A stretch of DNA of 64,000 nucleotides from an uncultured Bacteroidales bacterium (lineage in GTDB: Bacteria; Bacteroidota; Bacteroidia; Bacteroidales; Muribaculaceae). The translations under genes were made by a program, and so were the position numbers. How positions within the stretch are numbered: position 1 is the first letter of the stretch; the number at the start of each line of letters is the position of its first letter. Positions 18,383-27,500 of the stretch are shown here, one piece after another. Under the pieces are notes generated by a model that worked only from the letters and a program-made list of their open reading frames with translations, had not been told where the DNA came from and did no database searches. The stretch spans positions 23,117-87,116 of the forward strand of contig CADAAI010000018.1 in assembly GCA_902785925.1 (NCBI GenBank), given 5' to 3'.

Positions 18383-18741
18383 GAAAAATAGTTACTATCG
18401 CAATTATGGCAATGATGCTTGCTGCTTGCACCAACCAGAGCACCGTCAACATTTTGATTGCCAACACCAATGACCAAGACACCACCAACGTGGTAGTTCA
18501 TGTACCCATCGAGAAGGTGATTATTCACCTCAACACCCAGAGCGTGGATTCGCTAATCATTCTCAACGAGAAAAACCAGCGCGTAAACTTTGCCGTCACT
18601 CATGGTGGCCAAGACATCGAGTTTGTTGTTCCCGTAGTGAAAGCCCGCTCACAAAAGAACTACTCAATTAATACCACAAACACCAAGCTGCGCGATAACC
18701 TCTTCAGCTTCCGCACGACCAGCATCACCGTAAACCTGTAA
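18379..18741 (+). CDS. Small lipoprotein, unknown
   Basis: A 120-residue lipoprotein with signal MRKIVTIAIMAMMLAAC, lipidated at Cys17. The mature part is a single beta-rich domain (VNILIANTNDQDTTNVVV, then FAVTHGGQDIEFVVPV) that resembles the N-terminal sandwich seen at the start of some Bacteroidetes polysaccharide-processing proteins, but no enzyme domain follows. The start codon overlaps the previous stop (ATGA). Confidence 0.75.
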   Translation: MRKIVTIAIMAMMLAACTNQSTVNILIANTNDQDTTNVVVHVPIEKVIIHLNTQSVDSLIILNEKNQRVNFAVTHGGQDIEFVVPVVKARSQKNYSINTTNTKLRDNLFSFRTTSITVNL

Positions 18742-18826
18742 TGCGCTGGTTAACTGGTTGTTTCATCAAACCATTAAATACTATGGCTGACAATATTTAT
18801 TGCCACCATAGTGCTTTTGGGGCATT

Positions 18827-18864
18827 AATAAAGGTTGAGTCACTAGGACTCAACCTTTATTTTA
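18827..18864. terminator. Strong hairpin terminator
   Basis: The 14-bp perfect stem AATAAAGGTTGAGT/ACTCAACCTTTATT is flanked by T-rich sequence. It ends the three-gene transporter unit and can also stop the convergent minus-strand transcript. Confidence 0.85.
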
Positions 18865-18901
18865 AGATATTATGAGCTTCGCACTAAGTCGTTCACGTTC
18901 G

Positions 18902-18928
18902 GAAAAACTTGAGCAAGCTCAGTTTTTC
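18902..18928 (-). terminator. Terminator of the minus-strand secreted protein
   Basis: The stem AAAAACT-GAGC/GCTC-AGTTTTT lies just past the minus-strand stop and reads out into a T-run on that strand. Confidence 0.75.
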
Positions 18929-18930
18929 TC

Positions 18931-20865
18931 TCACTTAATCACGACTTTCTTGCCAGCGTTGATGTAGATGCCAGGAACGCTTGGCTTACCGTTGAGTTTC
19001 TGACCCTGGATGTTGTACCAGTTGTAGTCAACCTTGCTGTCGGTAGCGATAGTGCTGATAGCAGTAGCAACCTTAGAAACGTTCATCACGATAGGAGCAG
19101 TAAGGCCCTTCTCGCCAGTTGTCTCAGCACCCTTAACGGTGATAGTGTAGACGCCGCCTTCCTCAACGCGGAAGTTTGCACCATTAATAAGGTTTATGTC
19201 GATATTGAGCATATCGTTGTTGATCAAGAAGTAACCAACTTGGTTCTCATCAAGACCACCAAACCAGATAGGCTCACCATCCTCATCGAATGTGATAACC
19301 TTGAACTCAGCACCAGCCTGAAGTTCAACATTGCCTGTAAATTCAGTCTCTTCCTCGTTAGCAACGAGCTCGATGCGACCACCTTCCTCAGTCTGGTTCC
19401 AATCATTGAATGAACCAACAACGTAGAACTCGTTCATCTCGGGCTCAACTGGCTGCTCCTCGACACTAGTGTAAACTACAGTCATCTTGGGCAAGAACTC
19501 GGCATGCTCATTGCTGCCGCTTGCTCCCCACTGAGAATAGGCTGTAATAGCCTCTTGGGCTACACCATAGAAATAGGTGCGCTGCCAGCCACCTTTAATA
19601 GCGTTATAAGTCTGAACTGCAAGGTTTCCACCCTCATAAATATATGGAGTGTCAAATACAAATTCGATTTCAGTTGCGCCGTTCACCAATTGCAGTGTTG
19701 CCACCTTGGTGAGATCGGTCACCAAGTTATCGGGAACCGAGATAGCAGTCTCGCAATTGAAAGCAGTCTCCTCGGTTGGAGCAAGACTCAACTCATAGGT
19801 TGGCATAGACGACATATTGATTGCCTGTGCAGCATAGAATCGGAGAGCAGTAATCTTCTTACCAACGAGATCTGTGAGCATATCGGCTGGATAGAGCATC
19901 TGCACCATTGCGCCCTGAGTGTCGCCATAGTAACCGTGGATAGGAGCAATCTGACACTGATTCTCGCCTTCGCAAACGGTGAGCTCAAACTCATTGGGGC
20001 AGTTGCCACTCAAAGCAACTGTGAATGTTCCGGCCTCGCCACAGTCGATGGTCATTGTGCCTGTATACTCGCCAAACTCAGTTGGAGCAAATTTCACAGG
20101 AATCTCAACTGTTTCTTTAGAAGCGAGTTCTGCAGCTACATATGTGGTGCTGAATGGAGCCTCAAGGCCACTGATGGCAGGAGTAAAGGCATTGGCACCT
20201 TTGTTCTTCAAAGTCACATTCATAACCTTCTCGGTATCCAAAGTGGTCTTACCAAACTCTAGCTTGTCGGTGCTAACCCAAGCAGCATAGTCGGCAAGAG
20301 GAGCAGGAGCATAGGTAAATGTGGTCTTAGGCATGAAGTTGTAGGTAGATGTCCTACTCATTGAGATTTTAGCCTCCTGATTGGCACCCACAAAGCTGTT
20401 GCTCTTCCAACCTGCTGCAGTAGTTACCAAACACTCAAACACCAAGTTACCACCATTATAAACGAATGGAGTGTCAAAAACAATTTCAACTTCGGTGGCA
20501 CCTGATTCGGCTGACTCATAAACAGACTTAACTACTGTAAGACCGGTAATAGCACTAGCTGTTTCATAAGCATTCTGAGTAGTAGTGCCCATAGAGATTT
20601 GACATTGAGCATCGGGAACTGCTGTGAAAGTGCCGCTAGTATAGAACTTGATTGAACTAATAGTGCCACCAATCATGTCTTCAACCATCGACTCATTGTA
20701 GATGACTTGAGTGGTTGTTCCTTCACTGTCCCAATACATCATGTTCAGAGGAACGCTACTACTAGTAAGGGTACCATCAGCAACTGTTAGAGTTGCAGGC
20801 TCTTGTGCTCCAAGAGACAGAGCGCCGGCAGCAATAACTGCCAGAGAAAGTAAAAATTTCTTCAT
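18931..20865 (-). CDS. Large secreted protein with duplicated domain and short C-terminal tail
   Basis: A 644-residue secreted protein with signal MKKFLLSLAVIAAGALSLGA. It holds two copies of one domain: residues about 60-185 (GTISSIKFYTS to FEIVFDTPFVYNGGNLVFEC-like segment, then SFVGANQEAKIS) and about 335-470 (KITALRFYAAQ, VFDTPYIYEGGNLAVQ, YFYGVAQEAITAY). Between them, residues about 200-290, is an Ig-like choice-of-anchor D domain (LEFGKTTLDTEKVMNVTLKN). A third region (NEFYVVGSFNDWNQTEEGGR) looks like a carbohydrate-binding E-set fold. The end, YNWYNIQGQKLNG ... GKKVVIK, is the short Bacteroidales tail related to type IX sorting domains. No catalytic site is visible and there is no dockerin, unlike its neighbours. 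Confidence 0.82.
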   Translation of the reverse strand: MKKFLLSLAVIAAGALSLGAQEPATLTVADGTLTSSSVPLNMMYWDSEGTTTQVIYNESMVEDMIGGTISSIKFYTSGTFTAVPDAQCQISMGTTTQNAYETASAITGLTVVKSVYESAESGATEVEIVFDTPFVYNGGNLVFECLVTTAAGWKSNSFVGANQEAKISMSRTSTYNFMPKTTFTYAPAPLADYAAWVSTDKLEFGKTTLDTEKVMNVTLKNKGANAFTPAISGLEAPFSTTYVAAELASKETVEIPVKFAPTEFGEYTGTMTIDCGEAGTFTVALSGNCPNEFELTVCEGENQCQIAPIHGYYGDTQGAMVQMLYPADMLTDLVGKKITALRFYAAQAINMSSMPTYELSLAPTEETAFNCETAISVPDNLVTDLTKVATLQLVNGATEIEFVFDTPYIYEGGNLAVQTYNAIKGGWQRTYFYGVAQEAITAYSQWGASGSNEHAEFLPKMTVVYTSVEEQPVEPEMNEFYVVGSFNDWNQTEEGGRIELVANEEETEFTGNVELQAGAEFKVITFDEDGEPIWFGGLDENQVGYFLINNDMLNIDINLINGANFRVEEGGVYTITVKGAETTGEKGLTAPIVMNVSKVATAISTIATDSKVDYNWYNIQGQKLNGKPSVPGIYINAGKKVVIK

Positions 20866-21025
20866 TTTTTTAAAAAAATTAGTTTAGTAAAAATATTAAT
20901 TAGTCTCGCAAATTTAACGAAAAAAATGTGAGTCGTTCAGTAAATTATGTAATGGTAAAATTGCGCCACAAAATTATATAATTATTTCAAAATACAATAA
21001 TAAAACTTCTAATTTTTTTCATTTT

Positions 21026-21061
21026 TATAAAGAGCACCCTAATTTATAAAGAGCACTCTAA
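21026..21061 (+). repeat. 19-bp tandem direct repeat
   Basis: TATAAAGAGCACCCTAATT is directly followed by TATAAAGAGCACTCTAA. It lies about 80 bases upstream of the promoter of the dockerin/Cthe_2159 gene, so it could be a two-site operator. That role is inference. Confidence 0.6.
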
Positions 21062-21138
21062 CCTGTTTTTTTTAGCTGACTAAAAATTTGGCATTCGCCT
21101 AAAAACACGTAACAATGAAATGGTCATTATTGATAATA

Positions 21139-21170
21139 TTTGCACATTTGATTTTGAATTATTAAATTTG
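21139..21170 (+). promoter_or_regulatory. Promoter of the dockerin/Cthe_2159 gene
   Basis: TTTG (21139-21142) and TAAATTTG (21163-21170) are 24 nt apart start to start, a full consensus match, 30 bases before the ATG. Confidence 0.78.
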
Positions 21171-21199
21171 CACACTTTATATATAAAAACTTAAACTAA

Positions 21200-22699
21200 A
21201 TGAAGAAGATAATCATAGCGGCGATGCTCGTGCTGGGAGCTGCCATAGGATATAATGCCAGCGCTCTAACAGGTGACGTGAATGGCGACGGTTCGGTGAC
21301 TGCTGCCGATGTAACTGCACTCTACGACTACCTGCTCAACAATGACCAGACTTTCTTGGCGACAAGCGACGTTGACGGCGACGGCGTAATCACTGCTGGC
21401 GATGTGACAGCGATCTACAATATAATCCTAAATGGCGAGGAACCTGACCCTGGCATCGATGACTACAACGTGAATATCGTATACGACGGTGAAAATGCCA
21501 CCGTTATCGTTGCCAAAAACATCAGGAGCCTGATGACGGTAGTGGTGAACGGTGCACACGTTAACATAGCTGCCGACCCAACATTACAGGACTCGGTGAT
21601 TTATAACCTTAGCGGCACCACAAGCAATGGTTCGTTCTACATGGACGGTGATTACAAGTGCTATGTTAACCTCAACGACCTCACAATCAACAATCCTGAC
21701 AGCGCCGCCATCAACATCGACAACGGAAAACGCATCGACCTCACACTTACCGGCACCAACACGCTGACCGACGCCACTGGCGGAACACAAAAAGCCTGCT
21801 GCTTCATCAATGGCCACGCCGTGATTGCCGGCACTGGAACACTCACCTTGACGGGCAACTCAAAGCACGCCTACTTTAGCGATGAGTACACCCGCATCAC
21901 TAGCGGCACCATCACCGTGCTTAACTCGGCAAGCGATGGAATGCACGTAAACCAGTACCTACAGATGGATGGTGGCACAGTGACCATCAACACCACTGGA
22001 GGCGATGGCATTGACGTGGGATGCACCAAGGATGAAGCCGACACCAACAACGGCCAGTTCATCATGAACGCTGGCACTATCAATATCACCACCAGTGCCA
22101 ATGCCGTGAAGGGCATCAAGTGCGAGTCGATAATGACCATTGCAGGTGGCAACATCACTGCCAGCACTAGTGGCGACGCAGTGTACAACGCAGCCGAAGA
22201 CGATATAAGCAGTTGTGCAGCCATCAAGTGCGACAGCACCTTCAACATGACTAACGGCACAATCTACCTCACTAGCACTGGAGCTGGAGGCAAGGGCTTG
22301 AACTCCGACGGCAGCGTCAACATTAGTGGCGGAACATTCACAGTGATAACCACAGGCGACGTGTATGAGTACTCCTCGACCCACGACACCAAGGCTGGCG
22401 GCGTTAAGGCCGACGGCGCCATCACACTGAGTGGCGGAACCATCAAGGTAGCAGCCAGCCGTGACGATGCACGCGCCTTCAATGGCGAGTGCGGATTCTT
22501 CACCAATGGTGGCTACATTATGGGCATTGGCGGTAGATCGTCAACCGTTAGCCCTGGATATACCCAGACCTACAAATACTTGCGCAACCAAGTTGTGACT
22601 GGTGGCACCACCTTCACCGCCGAGGGTATGTCGTTCGAGATTCCCGCCAATTACAGCAATCCTAGCGCCCTTGTTGTGGTATCGACCCCTGACTTGTAA
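21200..22699 (+). CDS. Secreted Cthe_2159-type carbohydrate-binding protein with N-terminal dockerin
   Basis: A 499-residue secreted protein with signal MKKIIIAAMLVLGAAIGYNASA. Residues about 24-80 are a type I dockerin (GDVNGDGSVTAADVTALYD and SDVDGDGVITAGDVTAIYN). The rest is a right-handed beta-helix with repeated runs such as GTNTLTDATGG, GTLTLTGNSKHAYFS and GGTVTINTTGGDGIDV, as in the Cthe_2159 carbohydrate-binding family. The founding Clostridium thermocellum protein binds cellulose and pectin-like acids. No catalytic residues are obvious. A role as a polysaccharide-binding component is likely. Confidence 0.85.
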   Translation: MKKIIIAAMLVLGAAIGYNASALTGDVNGDGSVTAADVTALYDYLLNNDQTFLATSDVDGDGVITAGDVTAIYNIILNGEEPDPGIDDYNVNIVYDGENATVIVAKNIRSLMTVVVNGAHVNIAADPTLQDSVIYNLSGTTSNGSFYMDGDYKCYVNLNDLTINNPDSAAINIDNGKRIDLTLTGTNTLTDATGGTQKACCFINGHAVIAGTGTLTLTGNSKHAYFSDEYTRITSGTITVLNSASDGMHVNQYLQMDGGTVTINTTGGDGIDVGCTKDEADTNNGQFIMNAGTINITTSANAVKGIKCESIMTIAGGNITASTSGDAVYNAAEDDISSCAAIKCDSTFNMTNGTIYLTSTGAGGKGLNSDGSVNISGGTFTVITTGDVYEYSSTHDTKAGGVKADGAITLSGGTIKVAASRDDARAFNGECGFFTNGGYIMGIGGRSSTVSPGYTQTYKYLRNQVVTGGTTFTAEGMSFEIPANYSNPSALVVVSTPDL

Positions 22700-22730
22700 A
22701 AACCTAGCATTTATTGAACCTCACAACATA

Positions 22731-22784
22731 GAAGTGAATCCCAATTATTATACATTTAATGGGATTCACTTCACATTCATTTTA
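22731..22784 (+). terminator. Terminator after the Cthe_2159 gene
   Basis: The 13-bp perfect stem GAAGTGAATCCCA/TGGGATTCACTTC has a 16-base loop and an AT-rich tail with T-runs. Confidence 0.75.
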
Positions 22785-22829
22785 ATACCCTCATTTATAG
22801 CAAATCGGTCATTAGTTTAACAAAATAAC

Positions 22830-24320
22830 ATGAGAAAAATCAGTATATTAGCTCTACTCGCATCAATAGCATTGCTTGGATGGGCAAGCGACACATGGAC
22901 CTTGCGTGGAGTGGAATATCAGGTCGACACTCTGTTCCACAACCAAGTGGGACCTGGCACCACTCAAACATCGCTGTGGTTCCACAACGATAGTTGCAAG
23001 CTGCGAGTGTTTTACTGCACCATCGACATGACCAACCCTTGGATATCACTGAAGGGGGTGTGTGCCACCGATATGCTGGCTGGCAAAGAGTGTGTCTCGG
23101 CAATGGCCGAGCGCAAAAGCAAGCCTGGTCAACGCTACTTTGTGGGCATCAATGCCGATTTCTTCAACACCCGCGGCACCACTGGCCGTGGAGTGTCGAT
23201 AGTAGGCACCACAGTTGGCTCCACAGTGGTCGACGGAGAAATCTTCCGCGCCCGCAACAATGCCTCTCTCTACAAGAACCTCATCATCGACAAGGACGAG
23301 AAAATCTATATTGACCCTTTTGTTTTTGGTGGCACGCTTACCACTCCATCGAGGCAGACTGCCACATTAGGCGGAGTTAACACCTATTCAAGTGAATGCA
23401 ATAACAAAATAGTAATCTATACCAATCGATATTATGGTAGCACCGACCAAACCAACGACGGCACCGAACTTGTGGCACGCCTTGCCGAGGGCGAGACATT
23501 TGAGAGTGCCCGCCCCTACAAAATGATTGTCGAGAGCGACACCTGCACTGCTGGCGACATGACCATTCCTGAAGGCAAATTTGTGATTCGAGGGCGTGGC
23601 ACGGCAGCCACAGTCGTTAACTCGCTGCTGGTGGGCGACACTATCACAATTTCTCCTTCATGGACATTTGGTGACCTGAGCATAGAACCCGAACAAGTCA
23701 TTTCGGGTAACCCCAAGATACTTGCCGACGGTGTGGTGCTCGACACTGAGGGCGAGCGTCGAGATGCCTGCCAGCTGCATCCGCGCTCGGCAGTGGGCTA
23801 CAGCGATGGCGGCAACAAAGTGTATTTTTTGGTTGTTGACGGCCGCTCAACCATCAGCGACGGCGTGAGGACCAGTGTGCTAGCCGACATAATGCGCTAT
23901 GCCGGTGCCACCGATGCCATGAATATTGACGGTGGCGGTTCCTCCACCCTCTATACCAGCGCGTTAGGCGTTCGCAACAAACCCAGTGATGGCAAAGAGC
24001 GCGCCGACGGCAATGGTCTCTTCGCTGTGAGCAGTGCTCCCGACAATAGCGCGCTAGCCGAGCTGCGCTTCGTAGACTTTAGCCTTGTGGTGCCCAAGGA
24101 TGGCATCTACACCCCACACTTCTACGGATACAACAAGTATGGCATGCTCATCGACGACGATGTTCAGGGCGTGGAGCTGTCATGTTCCGAGTCGCTAGGC
24201 ACCATATGCGACAAATGCACCCTAGTTGCCACAGGAAGCGGCACAGGAATTCTCACAGGCACACTAGGCGACATAGGCGTGAGCGCAACACTCACCATTA
24301 GAGAAAGTAGGAACCACTAG
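22830..24320 (+). CDS. Secreted phosphodiester glycosidase (NAGPA family)
   Basis: A 496-residue protein with signal MRKISILALLASIALLGWA. It shows the NAGPA/phosphodiester glycosidase pattern: FVGINADFFNTRGTTGRGVS, HPRSAVGYSDGGNKVYFLVV and the signature TDAMNIDGGGSSTLYT, followed by NKPSDGKERADGNGLF. Family members remove sugars attached through phosphodiesters, as in human uncovering enzyme, or trim phosphoglycan. The last about 90 residues (LVVPKDGIYTPHFYGYNKYG to the end) form an Ig-like domain. There is no dockerin. The substrate could be a teichoic-acid-like or phospho-glycan, which the sequence cannot settle. Confidence 0.88.
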   Translation: MRKISILALLASIALLGWASDTWTLRGVEYQVDTLFHNQVGPGTTQTSLWFHNDSCKLRVFYCTIDMTNPWISLKGVCATDMLAGKECVSAMAERKSKPGQRYFVGINADFFNTRGTTGRGVSIVGTTVGSTVVDGEIFRARNNASLYKNLIIDKDEKIYIDPFVFGGTLTTPSRQTATLGGVNTYSSECNNKIVIYTNRYYGSTDQTNDGTELVARLAEGETFESARPYKMIVESDTCTAGDMTIPEGKFVIRGRGTAATVVNSLLVGDTITISPSWTFGDLSIEPEQVISGNPKILADGVVLDTEGERRDACQLHPRSAVGYSDGGNKVYFLVVDGRSTISDGVRTSVLADIMRYAGATDAMNIDGGGSSTLYTSALGVRNKPSDGKERADGNGLFAVSSAPDNSALAELRFVDFSLVVPKDGIYTPHFYGYNKYGMLIDDDVQGVELSCSESLGTICDKCTLVATGSGTGILTGTLGDIGVSATLTIRESRNH

Positions 24321-24517
24321 AACCTGTGGCGAACAAAACAGTGTCCGGATTAATACACTGCGATGATATCACTTCTTTCAAAGCGCAATCCCTACCAAAG
24401 TTGGTAAAAAGAGAAGAAAATTGTTTCTTTTTGTTCTTTTTTCGTTTCAAGACGTTAAAAAACATGTTATGGATTAAATTTCTTGACATATTTTTATAAA
24501 CAAATTGGATTTTTATA

Positions 24518-24525
24518 TAAATTTG
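24518..24525 (+). promoter_or_regulatory. Putative -7 box of the subtilase gene
   Basis: TAAATTTG fits the -7 consensus 64 bases before the ATG. The expected -33 position is only T-rich. Confidence 0.45.
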
Positions 24526-24589
24526 TGAGCTTTTTCAAAGTATATATACATAAACACATATCTATTAACAACTTTATTACCTATCTTTT

Positions 24590-27500
24590 ATGAGAAAGTT
24601 TTTCCTATTCATGATGGCACTTAGTGTGTCGCTCGCTATGGCAGCAGGCGATAAACTAAGCGCTCCAACCAAGGTGTTCTTGCAACAACGCGCCAATGGC
24701 GTGACAGTGAACGCAGAACAAAAGCGCGCACTCGCAACACCAAAGAAAATCAATGGGGTGGAGTATGTGGAATGCTTCATTTCTCTCAATGGCGCTTCAA
24801 TAGCCGAACTCGAGGCTAACGGAGTGAAAGTTACTGGCAAGTTCAGTGATTTTGTTATTGCTAGTATTCCTATCACCAAGCTTGAAACAGTTTCTCAGCT
24901 CAAAGGTGTCAAACAAGTGGGTATCTCTCGCAACGTGCGACTGCTCACCGACGTGGCTAAAGGCATCGTAAATGCCGATAAAGCATGGGACGGAACAAAC
25001 TATGGTCTACCCCAAGGCTATACCGGACAAGGTGTAGTTGTTGGTCTTATCGATGACGGTATCCAGTTCAATCACCGCGCTTTCCTTGATGACAACGGCA
25101 ACACCCGCGTTAAAGCGGTTTATATGCCTAACGCAACAAGCGCCAACGGCGGCACAAAGGCAACTATCGACGGAGTGCAGCTCATGGGTTACCAGTACAC
25201 CACTCCCAGCCAAATTGCAAACCTCACCTGCGACGACACTGGCGAGAGCCACGGCACGCACACCTCAGGTATCGCTGCCGGTTCCCATGTGGGCAACTAT
25301 GCTGGTATGGCTCCCGAGGCCGACCTGATTCTCGCTGGCTGCGGTGCTTCACTCACCGACAATGCCATTATGAGCTCGGCCAAGTACATTGGTTGGTATG
25401 CCCAGCAGCTTGGCAAGCCATGCGTTATCAGCATCAGCCTGGGTAGCGACATCGGTCCCCATGATGGAATGAGCTTGATTAGCCGTGCCTACACCGAGGT
25501 GGCCAACACCTATGGCGCAGTTATCCTGCTTGCTGCAGGTAACGAGGCCGACATCATTGGCCACGCTCACAAGACCCTTTCAAGCTCCGACGACTACATG
25601 GCTGTCACCAATAACGTTTCGGGCAGCTGGTGGGGAAGTGCCACCGGTTCCTGCGACATCTGGAACAGCACTAGCGATGAGCTTCAAATTAAAATTATTG
25701 TAGGCAGTTCACAGAGTAACTGGATGACCAGTGGCACCTTTAGCGGTGTTACCGTTTCGGGTGGTGTTGATGCCTACAACAATCGCTACAACTTGTATAT
25801 CGAGAGCAGCGAGTCATCGGCAACCTACGTAATCAAGGGTAGCGCCGGAAACACCATCAACGTATATACCGACTGCTGGTACAGCACCCTGAGCTCTTCG
25901 TCGGGCAGCGTGAGTGGTTACACCATCACCCCAGGAACCTATGAGGGGTCGATGTGTGACGACATGACATCTCCTAAGGTCATCAGTGTGGGAGCACAGG
26001 CTTCTCGCTCTAGCGACGGCTACGGCCAGGGCGATGTGGCCTACTTCTCAAGCTTTGGTACCGACTTCAATGGCGTTAACCAGCCCTTCATCACCGCTCC
26101 TGGCCACTATGTGATTTCATCGGTCAATGGCTATGACTCTTATCAGTCGGTTTCTTGGTCAACGAGCTACAATGGTCAGACCTACAATTGGGGTCAGATG
26201 AGTGGTACCTCAATGGCAACTCCTTGTGCCGCTGGTGTGGTTGCTCTGTATCTGCAGGCCGACCCAACCCTCGACGTTGACCGCGTGAAGGAAATTATCG
26301 CCGAGACCGCCACTGCCTATCCCGCCAGTGCTTCTAGCCCTGTCATGGCTCGTGGACATGGTATCATCAATGCCCTCGACGGTATTGAGTACATCCTCCA
26401 GCATCAAGGCCCAACAATTGTTGCCAAGCCCGATAATGTTAACTTTGAGGGCTATCAAGGCGAGACCTACACAGAAGTTATCTCTGTTAAGGGTTACAAC
26501 CTGTCCCAGCCCATTAATATCGCTAAGAGCGGTTCAAATGTTTACAGTGTAAGCCCAACAACCATCAGTCCTGAGGACGCTTACAACGGTGTTGACGTAA
26601 CTGTGACATACGCTCCTACAGCAGCTGGCCAGACAACAGCAACCCTCACCCTCACTAGTGCCGAGGCCGAGACCAAGACCGTGACAATCACTGGCGTTGC
26701 TCAACCTAGGGTTCCAACCATTCTTACCGATCCCGAGAGCCTGAGCTTCAATGCTAAACTATCGACTCCAATGACCAAGATCGTGAAAGTGAACGGCTTG
26801 TTCCTCACCAACGACATCAACATCACCCTTGAGGACCAGAATGGTGTGTTTACCGTTTCGCCAACCACAATTCCAAAGAACAGCACAGGCATTGACACTC
26901 CAGTTAATGTGAATGTGACCTTCACTTCGGACGTAGAAGGCGAATATTCAGGCATGCTCACCTTCACCAGCAATGGTGCTGTGACCAAGACTGTCGCACT
27001 CACTGCTAAAGCAAGCGACAAGGGCACCGCAGCCGATCCTTACCTCGACATTGCCAAATATGAATCAATCGACGAGGTAGGTGCTACTGTAACTGGCATG
27101 AGCACTATCTACAAGTACACCGAGTATGAGGACGACGAGTGCGCATGGCTCACCGTCTCTAACTATGGTGCCCTCAAGACCGATGGCAACCAGAACTGGT
27201 TCACTATCGAAGGCACCGAGAAGACCGGCACAGAGTCATGGGGCGCTACCGATGTATTCTTGGGCAGCTCACCCTACTTTGGCAGTGGAACTGCTTACTA
27301 TACCGACTGGAACGAGAATTATCAAACATTCTACGTTACCAACTGCTCACAGGTTAAGCAGTTTGCCGAGAACCGCAGCAACACTACTTATCCATTGAAG
27401 ATGTACATCTATGAGTGCACTGTCAATGCCAATGGAACAGTTACTCCTAGCAGCAATCCTGTTCAAACCAAGCAGAACACGACCACCAGCAAGGAAGTTC

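Larger units (their letters stand above)
20866..21199. other. Divergent intergenic region with tandem repeat
   Basis: This AT-rich gap of 334 bases separates divergent genes. It holds a minus-strand -7 box (TAAATTTG read at 20916-20909), the plus-strand promoter at 21139-21170, and a 19-bp direct repeat. I see no coding sequence or RNA gene. Confidence 0.7.

Noticed and set aside
19504..20262. Plus-strand open frame inside the minus-strand secreted protein gene
   Set aside because: The minus-strand frame has a signal peptide, duplicated domains and a terminator; the plus-strand translation has none.
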